DNA of 39,276 bases, taken from contig JACREU010000009.1 in the NCBI GenBank assembly GCA_016212705.1, forward strand, positions 1-39,276, in the 5' to 3' direction. The notes beneath the pieces are model-generated. The model did no database searches. It had not been told where the DNA came from and was given only the letters and a program-made list of their open reading frames with translations. Position numbers and translations under genes: made by a program. Source of the stretch: Deltaproteobacteria bacterium (GTDB lineage: Bacteria > Desulfobacterota > GWC2-55-46). This document shows, piece after piece, positions 32,847-39,276 of the stretch (positions are counted from its first letter, which is position 1; each line of letters begins with the position of its first letter).

Positions 32847-33886
32847 CACTCCAGCAACCTCTCTATCACGTTATCCCAGCCTATCCCCTTTACCAATTCA
32901 GAGCCGCGCCCGCCGAGCCTCGCGCATTCATCCCTGCTCGCGAAGAGCCGGTCTATCCTGTCCGCTATCTCCCTGGGGTCGTTTTTCGTCACGAACCCGC
33001 TCTCGCCGTCCTCCACGAACTCGAGCACCCCGCCGGAATCCTCCGTAGTGATGACGGGTTTTCTTGAAAGGAACGCCTCGACGGTCGTAAAGCCGTAATC
33101 CTCGTCATATGGAGCGTAAAAGACCGCCCTCGCGTTGGCGTAGAGCCTTATCGCCTCATCGTCGGATACGAAGCCGAGGAGCTTCACCCTGTCCTTGAGC
33201 CCAAGCTCCCTTATCCTGCCTTCGAGCGCGCCTCGCTCCTCCCCTGCGCCGGCTATGAGACACCTTGCGCCGGCGCGCGCGAACCTGAAAGACTCTATAA
33301 GCATATCGACCCGCTTGGTCTTGTTTAATCTTCCCATATAAAGCACATAGTCCCCGTACCCTTCGTTATGAAACTTTTCCATGTTGGCGGGCGGCGGATA
33401 AAGCGGTTCGCTCTCGATGCCGTTGTAGCGCTTCAGGCGCCCGGATACGTTCCTGGATATGGTGCAGACCTTTTTTGCCTCGGAGATGGTCCTGTTGTCT
33501 ATGTTGACGATCGTGTCCCTTAACACGGCGTCTTCCTTTTCGTACCCGAAGTCCCCGAGCGCCGTGCCGTAGAGGTCATAGAGGGCCCGGTGCTGATGCA
33601 CGAGCCAAATCCTTTTATTGGGGTGTTTTACGACGGTAGACGGGAACTTGGTCGCTATAACGGCGTCTATCCTCTCGCCGTTGCTTTCCGTAAGGTCCAG
33701 CATCCTCCATATCATGCATTCCGTCACGAGCCTCGATGACGGATACCATTTAAAAGGTATGCTTATGACCTCCGCGTGCATGCCTCTTTTGACGATCTCC
33801 GCGTGGAGCGAGGCGACAAGCCGCTCGTTGCCTCCGTAGACGAAAGGCACCTGGGCCGTGCATATGGCGATCCTTCTTGGCCTCAT
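32846..33886 (-). CDS. Family 4 glycosyltransferase
   Basis: This 346-aa GT-B enzyme begins IAICTAQVPFVYGGNERLVASL. It carries VLYMGRLNKTKRVDML, FVSDDEAIRLYANA and EDYGFTTVEAFLSRKPV (EX7E). It is slightly short for GT4 but complete in motifs. It starts seven bases after the coiled-coil methyltransferase and overlaps the next GT4 by one base, so the four genes from 35069 to 30374 form a coupled unit. Donor and acceptor unknown. Confidence 0.88.
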   Translation of the reverse strand: MRPRRIAICTAQVPFVYGGNERLVASLHAEIVKRGMHAEVISIPFKWYPSSRLVTECMIWRMLDLTESNGERIDAVIATKFPSTVVKHPNKRIWLVHQHRALYDLYGTALGDFGYEKEDAVLRDTIVNIDNRTISEAKKVCTISRNVSGRLKRYNGIESEPLYPPPANMEKFHNEGYGDYVLYMGRLNKTKRVDMLIESFRFARAGARCLIAGAGEERGALEGRIRELGLKDRVKLLGFVSDDEAIRLYANARAVFYAPYDEDYGFTTVEAFLSRKPVITTEDSGGVLEFVEDGESGFVTKNDPREIADRIDRLFASRDECARLGGRGSELVKGIGWDNVIERLLE

Positions 33887-33893
33887 GAAGCTC

Positions 33894-35069
33894 TCACTTC
33901 GTGCCTATGACCGCGTAGTCCTGGAACCCGAAGAGGAGGGCGTTAAGCTTCTCCATGTTCGCGTCGCCCTTCGCCGCAAGCCTCTCGTCTTCCGGGAAAG
34001 GAGACATGTGTCTGATCTCTATCCCGGAAAAGCCGGCCGATTCCATGGCAAAGCTGATGGCCTGGGGGTGCACCGGCCTTACATGGGTCATGTCGATATA
34101 AAACGACTTCATCGCGGAGAGCGACTCGGGGTTTACGGTCTCGAATACGGCCATCCCGCCCTTCCTCACCTTGCTCAGAGAGAGCCTCACGAACTCAAGG
34201 AGCGCCTCGGTCGGCAGATGCTCTATGAACTGGCACGAGACAATTCCAGCGAGGGAGCCGTCTTCGAGGCCCTTCAGATACGACAGGGCTTCGGAGGTCT
34301 CCGCGTCGAACCCCCTTTCACGGCATATCTCGACCATCTCTTCGTTAAGGTCTACGCCGGTTGCAGGCACGCCGGCTCCCTTGAGGAGCTCAAGCAGTTC
34401 ACCGCGGCCACAGCCCACGTCGAGGATGGAGCACCCCTTGTGCCGGTCTGAGAGCGCGGTAAGGAGCGGGACGTACGCCTGCATGCGGCCCTTTATGAGC
34501 TCCCTTGAGCCCCTGAACCTGTTCTCAAAACTTACATACGCATGGTCGTCCAGGCGGGCGCGCTCGAAGGCTATCCTTTCGACTGACGCCGACTCTGGCG
34601 CGGACTTGCCGCGGAGCTCTCCCAGTATGACGTCAAGCCTTCTTTTATGGAGCGTCATCTCCCGCGATAGATCCTTAATCGCCGCGCCTGCCTCCCGCGA
34701 GAGGTCCTTAATCGCCGCGTCGGCCGCTACGGCATCCTCCCTTGTAAGGAAGTACCCGGCGAGCGCCTTTTTTTGTTGCCCGGTGAACTCCTCGGAAGAA
34801 AGGTAGCTCAAAAACTCCACGCGCGTCCTCTCCCTCCCGGCTCTCAGCGCCTCTATCCTCTGGTCGAGGTTTGAAAAGAGCGCGTCGGTGCGCTCAAGAA
34901 AGTCTCTCGTAATCCCGGCGAACCTCCCGTCCAGGGCCCTGTCCCGCTCTTCGAAAAGACTCCTCAGGTAGGGCGATATAATGCGCTTTACAAGCCGCTT
35001 GTAAGCGACTATCAGTTTTCCGACCACTGGCCGGTGAGAAGAAATGTTAACTTCGGTCGGTAAGGCCAT
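33894..35069 (-). CDS. Coiled-coil SAM methyltransferase, possible O-polysaccharide chain terminator
   Basis: This 391-aa protein has three parts: an N-terminal SHRPVVGKLIVAYKRLVKR membrane-associating-type motif, a long predicted coiled coil at about residues 35-150, and a C-terminal methyltransferase with SILDVGCGRGELLELL, VDLNEEMV, CQFIEHLP and VRKGGMAVFETVNPE. The coiled coil contains a duplicated 11-residue unit (AAIKDLSRE twice). In E. coli O9a, WbdD joins a methyltransferase to a coiled coil that sets chain length; here the order is reversed and no kinase domain is seen, so the parallel is inferred. ATG 35069 has GGAGGAG five bases upstream, better than the track's TTG 35096. Confidence 0.82.
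   Translation of the reverse strand: MALPTEVNISSHRPVVGKLIVAYKRLVKRIISPYLRSLFEERDRALDGRFAGITRDFLERTDALFSNLDQRIEALRAGRERTRVEFLSYLSSEEFTGQQKKALAGYFLTREDAVAADAAIKDLSREAGAAIKDLSREMTLHKRRLDVILGELRGKSAPESASVERIAFERARLDDHAYVSFENRFRGSRELIKGRMQAYVPLLTALSDRHKGCSILDVGCGRGELLELLKGAGVPATGVDLNEEMVEICRERGFDAETSEALSYLKGLEDGSLAGIVSCQFIEHLPTEALLEFVRLSLSKVRKGGMAVFETVNPESLSAMKSFYIDMTHVRPVHPQAISFAMESAGFSGIEIRHMSPFPEDERLAAKGDANMEKLNALLFGFQDYAVIGTK
34660..34719. repeat. 33-bp period tandem repeat in the coiled-coil coding region
   Basis: Two 27-base copies, 34660-34686 and 34693-34719, differ at two positions and are offset by 33 bases. They encode two AAIKDLSRE units with an 11-residue period, which matches the hendecad spacing of coiled coils. 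Confidence 0.85.
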
Positions 35070-35190
35070 CGACTCCTCCGTATTCGCACCCTTCAATGCC
35101 GATGAGGGGCGTGTCTGCTAAAGGCTGAAAAAAGAGAAACTCCAGGAAGGTCCGCGCGCATTGGAGACGGCGGGTAGCCGGGTCCCCGCC

Positions 35191-35213
35191 AAAAAACGCC
35201 CTGAAAAACAGGG
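35191..35213 (-). terminator. Candidate intrinsic terminator after wzt
   Basis: Minus-strand CCCTG-TTTTT-CAGGG hairpin (5-bp stem), two bases, then six T. It lies about 40 bases after the wzt stop and 120 bases before the methyltransferase gene. The short stem makes it modest. Confidence 0.4.
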
Positions 35214-35253
35214 GTCGGCTCGCCGGAAGGCGCATGGCGCCCTGCGGCGCCTC

Positions 35254-36585
35254 TCAGGCCCCGTCCGCCGCCTGCAAGGCCTCCGGCAGTTCCCACCTGT
35301 GCCTGAGCCTGCAGACCCCTACGTCTTTTTCATCGCCCGCTATCACCATCTGATGTATCTGGTTGTGATAATCGTAGGCGACCCCGTCTTCGTTATGCAC
35401 CGCCGCGTCCACGAAGTACTGGCCGCCAAGGAGGTTTATGTCCTCCACGACCACCCTTATCGTACCCTGCCCGCTCACCATGCCTATGCTTATGTCCTGC
35501 AAAGAGGTGTTCGTCCCGTAACACCTGACGCCGTCGCTCCTCAGGAACGCGAACCCGAATACAGGCTTCAAGACGGTCTTATGGGCGTCGTAATGCATAA
35601 GGATGGTGACGGGCTCGCCCGTCGAGAAGACGTACTTCTCCACGCCCTTGTGGTCGAAAAGCTTTACGGAGGTTATCTCGACCTCGCGGCTCCCCCACCG
35701 CCGCCCGGGCTCCCCACCGCCGTCCTGCGCCGCGGCCAATGCCTCCGCGGACGGGGCGCCGCTGTCAGCGGCGCCTGTTGGCCCGTAATTCACGGCGTCT
35801 TCGAGCCCGGTATTCGTCTTTTCGCTCTCCATTATGAGCTTCAAGTTCTCAAGGGCGAATATCTCCCTTTTATAGGAGTCGGAGACCTCTATGGAGCTCC
35901 CGGCCGCCCTTGTGACGCCGTATTCGAGCCACATCGCCTCGTCGCACCACTCCTCGACCGTCGGAAGGCTGTGGGTCACGAAGAGTATCGTCTTGCCCCT
36001 CTTCTTGAATTCGTCCATCTTGCCCTTGCATTGATGGACGAACTCCTCGTCCCCTACGGCAAACACCTCGTCTATGAGGAGTATGTCCGGGTCCACGTTG
36101 ACCGCGACGGCGAAACCGAGCTTCGAGTACATGCCTGAGGAATACGTCCTCACCGGCTCGTTGATGAAGTCCCGCAGTCCGGCGAAATCGATTATCTCGT
36201 CGATCCTCCTGCCTATCTCTTTTTTGGTCAGCCCGAGGAGCATGCCGTTGATGTAGATGTTCTCCCTGCCGGTGAACTCGGGGTGGAACCCGGCCCCGAG
36301 CTCGATGAGCGCGGATACCTTGCCGTTGACGCTCACCTTTCCCTCGTCGGGCCGCATGATGCCGGCTATGATCTTAAGGAGCGTGCTTTTACCCGAGCCG
36401 TTCTGCCCGATGACCGCGTAGGCGGCCCCTCTCATGACCTTGAGGTTCACTGCATTCAGGGCCCAGACCGGACCCTGGGGCTCTGGCCTTCTGTTCCAGA
36501 GCCCGCGGACGATATACTCCTTTATCGTGGTGGTATTGTTGCGCCTGAACCTCTTGGAGACGTTGCTTACGTCTATGGCGTGCAT
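35254..36585 (-). CDS. wzt: O-polysaccharide ABC exporter ATP-binding protein Wzt, with C-terminal glycan-binding-type domain
   Basis: This 443-aa protein has a nucleotide-binding domain at residues 1-245: Walker A GQNGSGKST (60-68), signature YSSGM (148-152), Walker B ILLIDEVF (168-175) and switch His in VTHSLP. A Gly/Ala/Pro-rich linker spans about 258-297. A C-terminal Wzt-C-type beta-sandwich occupies about 298-432 (EVEITSVKLFDHKG, GQYFVDAAVHNEDG). In Wzt proteins with this domain, it recognises the terminal modification of the finished chain. The start overlaps the wzm stop (TGATG). Together with Wzm it would export a cytoplasmically completed polysaccharide. Confidence 0.94.
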   Translation of the reverse strand: MHAIDVSNVSKRFRRNNTTTIKEYIVRGLWNRRPEPQGPVWALNAVNLKVMRGAAYAVIGQNGSGKSTLLKIIAGIMRPDEGKVSVNGKVSALIELGAGFHPEFTGRENIYINGMLLGLTKKEIGRRIDEIIDFAGLRDFINEPVRTYSSGMYSKLGFAVAVNVDPDILLIDEVFAVGDEEFVHQCKGKMDEFKKRGKTILFVTHSLPTVEEWCDEAMWLEYGVTRAAGSSIEVSDSYKREIFALENLKLIMESEKTNTGLEDAVNYGPTGAADSGAPSAEALAAAQDGGGEPGRRWGSREVEITSVKLFDHKGVEKYVFSTGEPVTILMHYDAHKTVLKPVFGFAFLRSDGVRCYGTNTSLQDISIGMVSGQGTIRVVVEDINLLGGQYFVDAAVHNEDGVAYDYHNQIHQMVIAGDEKDVGVCRLRHRWELPEALQAADGA

Positions 36586-37379
36586 CAGACCTCTTCCGGA
36601 AAAGCGTCTTTGAGTTTGCTGAAGGTCAGCACCCCGAGCATGAAGATGGCGATGGAGACCGTTATCATGTTGGTAAACGCCTCGAAGGAAGGCGTCTTAT
36701 TGTACAGGAATATGTCCTGGTACGACACGGCGAAATGGGAAAAGGGGTTGAGGTACAGGAATACCCTGTACTTCTCAGGCACTACGGTCTGTGGATACAT
36801 TATCGGCGTAAGGAAATACCATATCTGTATGATGTTCGGTATCAGGTAGATGAAGTCCCTGAACTTTACGGTCACCGAGGATACGATAAGGGCCGCCCCG
36901 AAAGCGAATACGAACTGAATGAGGACGAGGACCGGGAAAAGAAGGATCGGCGCGCCGACCTGCACCTTTAAAATGAAAAGCAGCGCAAGCAGTATCGGGA
37001 TGCTGAAAAGAAAATTCATCAGGTTGGACGCGACGAAGACCAGCGGGAATATCTCCATCGGCATGGCTATCTTCTTGATGATCCCGCCGTTTGAGAGTAT
37101 CGAGTTGGAGGCCTCGTTGACCGTCGAGGAAAACCATATCCACGGGAGCATGCCGCTTAACAGGAACACGCTGTAGTTCTCCATCTGCACCTTCATGTAG
37201 ATGGAGAAGACGAGGACATAGGTGAGCATCGCGATGAGGGGGTTGAAGAACGACCATAGGAAGCCGAAGAAAGTCCCCCTGTAACGCGCCTTAAGCTCCT
37301 TTGCCACAAGCATCCAGATGAGGTTGCCGTAGCCGAATATCCTTGAAAAGTCCTTGACGATATGAAATATGCTATGCAT
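36585..37379 (-). CDS. wzm: O-polysaccharide ABC exporter permease Wzm
   Basis: This 264-aa inner-membrane permease (ABC-2 type) has the N-terminal ELKARYRGTFFGFLWSFFNPL amphipathic/coupling region and six hydrophobic segments. MYPQTVVPEKYRVFLYLNPFSHFAVSYQDI near the C-terminus is typical of Wzm/KpsM/TagG proteins. It forms the channel with Wzt. ATG 37379 (MHSIFHIV) is preferred to the track's TTG 37400; neither has a strong ribosome-binding site. It is followed by wzt with a one-base overlap and lies 58 bases after manC. Confidence 0.92.
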   Translation of the reverse strand: MHSIFHIVKDFSRIFGYGNLIWMLVAKELKARYRGTFFGFLWSFFNPLIAMLTYVLVFSIYMKVQMENYSVFLLSGMLPWIWFSSTVNEASNSILSNGGIIKKIAMPMEIFPLVFVASNLMNFLFSIPILLALLFILKVQVGAPILLFPVLVLIQFVFAFGAALIVSSVTVKFRDFIYLIPNIIQIWYFLTPIMYPQTVVPEKYRVFLYLNPFSHFAVSYQDIFLYNKTPSFEAFTNMITVSIAIFMLGVLTFSKLKDAFPEEV

Positions 37380-37437
37380 TTGCCGGCGGTTTGCTAACAA
37401 AGGTACGTGGTCACGGGTATAAGGGCCTTAAAAATGG

Positions 37438-38889
37438 TCATTTCCTCTCGAAGTCGTCGTCAAAACGGACTATGTCCGCTTCCTCGACGTATTCCCCGTT
37501 CTGCACCTCGATTATCTCAAGAGGCGTGTCCGCGGGGTTCTCCAGCCTGTGCTTGACGCCCCTCGGGATGTATGTGGACTGGTTTATGGCTATGTCGACG
37601 ACCTCCTCGCCCCTTTGCACCCTCGCGGTCCCGGTGATGACGACCCAGTGCTCGCTCCTGTGCTTGTGGAGCTGCAGGCTCAAGCGGCGGAGAGGCTCAA
37701 CCCTTATCTTCTTTATCTTGTACCCCTCTCCCTGCTCAAGGAGGGTGTAAGAGCCCCAGGGCCGCTCGACGGTCCTGTGGTGCTCGTGCTCGATGTACTT
37801 CTTCGCCTTGAGGATATTGACGACGTCCTTGACCTCCTGGGCCCTGTCCTTCGGGCAGACGAGCGTAGCGTCAGGCGTGTCGACCAGTATGAAGTCCCTG
37901 AGCCCGATCGTCGCAACGGCCCTGTCACAGCCGAAGATGATCGAGTTCTCCGAGCCGATGTCCACGACCCGGCCCTTTATGATGTTGCCGTCGCCGTCGG
38001 GGTCGAGTATCTCGGAAAAAGACGACCACGTCCCCATGTCCGACCATGGAAAATCCGCCGGGATGACGACGACGTCCTTCGCCTTTTCGAGTATGCCGTG
38101 GTCTATGGAGACGTCCTTGAAGGAGAGATAGGCCTCGGCGACCTCCGCCGGGCTTGAGGCGGAGGAAAGGGCGTTATATACGTCCGGCAGATAGGCCTTT
38201 ATCTCTTCGAGTATCCTTCCGGCCTTCCAGAGGAATATGCCGCTGTTCCAGAAATAACTGCCGTCGGCGACGTACTTACGCGCCCTCTTTATGTCCGGTT
38301 TTTCGACGAACCTGTCCACGCGCTTGGCCGTATGGCCGTTTATCCTGGAAACCGTTTTCTTCCCCGCCTTTATGTAGCCGTACCCGGTCTCGGGCGAGGT
38401 CGGCACGATCCCGAAGGTGACGAGGTGCCCTTCCGAGGCTACGGCTATCGCGGCCTTAAGCGCCGCCCTGAAGGATTTCCCGTCCTTTATTATATGGTCG
38501 GCGGGGAGCACAGCCATCACCCCCTCGGGGTCTTTTCTCCAGACCTCGAAGGCCGCAAGGGCTATCGCCGCTGCCGTGTTCCTGCCCACCGGCTCGACTA
38601 TGTAACCCGGCGACAGCGCTTTTCCATCGCCCCCGTATAAGAGGTGCAGTCTTATTATCTCGGCCTGCCTCGCGTTCGTCACGATGGAGACGCGCTCGGC
38701 CGGTATAAGCGGAGAGAGCCTCCTTATCGTGGACTTAAGCAGGCTCTCGTCCCCGACGACCTTTAGGAGCTGTTTCGGGGTCGTCTCCCTGGACAACGGC
38801 CAGAACCGGCTCCCTATGCCGCCGGCAAGTATGGCCGCGTACACCTCCTGGCCGGACCTTTTTCTCTTCGCGTTACCTGGGATTCCCAT
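37438..38889 (-). CDS. manC: Mannose-1-phosphate guanylyltransferase / mannose-6-phosphate isomerase
   Basis: This 483-aa bifunctional enzyme has an N-terminal guanylyltransferase (AAILAGGIGSRFWPLSRETTPKQLL pyrophosphorylase signature; FVEKPD). The C-terminal cupin is of type II phosphomannose isomerase (RPWGSY; LSLQLHKHRSEHWVV; TYIPRGVKHRLEN). Length fits the family. It makes GDP-mannose, the precursor for Gmd-Rmd and mannosyltransferases. No phosphomannomutase is encoded in the window, so mannose-1-phosphate must come from elsewhere. It is the first gene of the minus-strand cluster, behind a candidate promoter at 38966-38994. Confidence 0.95.
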   Translation of the reverse strand: MGIPGNAKRKRSGQEVYAAILAGGIGSRFWPLSRETTPKQLLKVVGDESLLKSTIRRLSPLIPAERVSIVTNARQAEIIRLHLLYGGDGKALSPGYIVEPVGRNTAAAIALAAFEVWRKDPEGVMAVLPADHIIKDGKSFRAALKAAIAVASEGHLVTFGIVPTSPETGYGYIKAGKKTVSRINGHTAKRVDRFVEKPDIKRARKYVADGSYFWNSGIFLWKAGRILEEIKAYLPDVYNALSSASSPAEVAEAYLSFKDVSIDHGILEKAKDVVVIPADFPWSDMGTWSSFSEILDPDGDGNIIKGRVVDIGSENSIIFGCDRAVATIGLRDFILVDTPDATLVCPKDRAQEVKDVVNILKAKKYIEHEHHRTVERPWGSYTLLEQGEGYKIKKIRVEPLRRLSLQLHKHRSEHWVVITGTARVQRGEEVVDIAINQSTYIPRGVKHRLENPADTPLEIIEVQNGEYVEEADIVRFDDDFERK

Positions 38890-38911
38890 GAGACTTTTTC
38901 GCCTGAATTGG

Positions 38912-38926
38912 ATTTGATATTCAAAT
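38912..38926. promoter_or_regulatory. Possible operator palindrome in the manC leader
   Basis: ATTTGA-TAT-TCAAAT is a perfect inverted repeat with a 3-base centre, located between the predicted start (about 38959) and ATG 38889. It could bind a dimeric repressor; no regulator is identified. Confidence 0.3.
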
Positions 38927-38965
38927 ACTTAGAAAATTCATGACTGACCGGAAAAACGATTTTAC

Positions 38966-38994
38966 AGATTAACAGAAAAGAACCCCGAATTCAA
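38966..38994 (-). promoter_or_regulatory. Candidate sigma70-type promoter of manC-wzm-wzt
   Basis: Minus-strand TTGAAT (38989-38994), 17-base spacer, TAATCT (38966-38971) in an AT-rich stretch. The predicted leader to ATG 38889 is about 70 bases. Confidence 0.5.
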
Positions 38995-39136
38995 ACTAAA
39001 AAAAACAATACACTATTGATTTAAGCTTCCGTAATACACCCTGCAAAGGCCGGCCGAATGGGGTATATCGAGTCGATTCCAAGTTGGAAAAGGACAGCTG
39101 TCTTTTTGCGGCGGAGGGCCGGGCAAGATAAAAAAA

Positions 39137-39276
39137 AAGGGTCTTAGGAAGCAAACGACATTGAGAAATGTGGTAAGCTTCCGAAATGCTGAAGAAAAAT
39201 AGGTATTACAGCCGTTCAAAAATCGCAGAGGCTAAATTCAGGGCTGTTGTACGTTGTTTTGCCCTTGATCTTACTG
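39137..39276. repeat. Right copy of 140-bp terminal inverted repeat
   Basis: Exact reverse complement of bases 1-140. The inward-reading partial frame ending FERL-stop therefore occupies 39206-39274 on the minus strand. Beyond the repeat, short similar words (CTTGCC, TTTTCC) recur at roughly matching offsets on both sides, hinting at diverged extension, but this is weak. Confidence 0.9.

Larger units (their letters stand above)
38890..39136. other. Promoter-bearing intergenic region upstream of manC
   Basis: No gene is seen in this AT-rich stretch. It holds the manC promoter (38966-38994), a palindrome at 38912-38926 and a near-perfect 20-bp palindrome at 39088-39107 (AAAAGGACAG/CTGTCTTTTT, one mismatch). 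The track ORF at 39013-39219 is mainly repeat sequence and is not accepted. Confidence 0.6.

Noticed and set aside
35236-35251. GGCGCC-CTGC-GGCGCC hairpin after wzt
   Set aside because: Strong stem but no T-run follows on the minus strand; the 35191-35213 hairpin is the better terminator candidate.
39013-39219. 68-aa minus-strand ORF at the right end
   Set aside because: Mostly reads the noncoding tail of the repeat; no ribosome-binding site or recognisable motif.
1-39276. CRISPR arrays, tRNA or rRNA genes, complete insertion sequences
   Set aside because: No regularly spaced repeats, tRNA-like or rRNA segments and no intact transposase were seen.

Overview
The window looks like one ~39 kb fragment of a surface-polysaccharide (O-antigen/LPS-type) biosynthesis region from a Gram-negative, probably anaerobic bacterium. 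Support for Gram-negative: a GT9 heptosyltransferase-type enzyme, a Wzm/Wzt ABC exporter and many GT-C membrane glycosyltransferases. Support for an anaerobic lifestyle (inference): a DUF362-ferredoxin protein, a B12-type radical SAM protein and a molybdopterin oxidoreductase. The DNA is moderately GC-rich but uses many AGG and ATA codons. A Desulfobacterota/Nitrospirota-like uncultured lineage is my best guess; it cannot be proven from the window. All genes except the first lie on the minus strand, so the biological order runs from high to low coordinates. Layout, right to left: (1) 38889-35254, manC, wzm, wzt: GDP-mannose synthesis and ABC export, behind a good sigma70-like promoter. (2) 35069-30374, coiled-coil methyltransferase, two GT4 enzymes, methyltransferase with a C-terminal beta domain, nearly all overlapping or coupled. 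(3) 30281-24974, GT-C membrane protein with duplicated C-terminal beta domains, GtrB-like GT2, methyltransferase, FAD oxidoreductase, small coiled-coil protein. (4) 24607-16409, three overlapping GT4 enzymes, GT-C/discoidin fusion, GT2, gmd and rmd. (5) 16261-13424, GT4, a 32-codon ORF, GT9, a 171-aa beta-domain protein. (6) 13176-3988, a very tight seven-gene unit: DUF362-ferredoxin, B12-radical SAM, GT2, molybdopterin oxidoreductase, alkaline-phosphatase-superfamily hydrolase, cysD, cysN. (7) 3841-3224, PHP phosphoesterase, apparently leaderless. (8) two GT39-like membrane proteins at the left end, the last on the plus strand. How the genes fit together: ManC, Gmd and Rmd make GDP-D-rhamnose from mannose-1-phosphate. 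Several GT4 enzymes could build a D-rhamnose-containing chain, a coiled-coil methyltransferase could cap it, and Wzt (with a C-terminal glycan-binding-type domain) plus Wzm would export it. No Wzx flippase, Wzy polymerase or initiating WecA/WbaP-type transferase is visible. Four GT-C proteins and a GtrB-like enzyme suggest additional periplasmic decoration from lipid-linked sugars. The most unusual part is unit 6, which couples sulfate activation (CysDN, no APS kinase, APS reductase or sulfotransferase visible) to radical, redox and glycosyl-transfer enzymes. Both window ends carry a perfect 140-bp inverted repeat that may be the inner end of a multicopy (possibly IS) element and may also mark assembly breakpoints.
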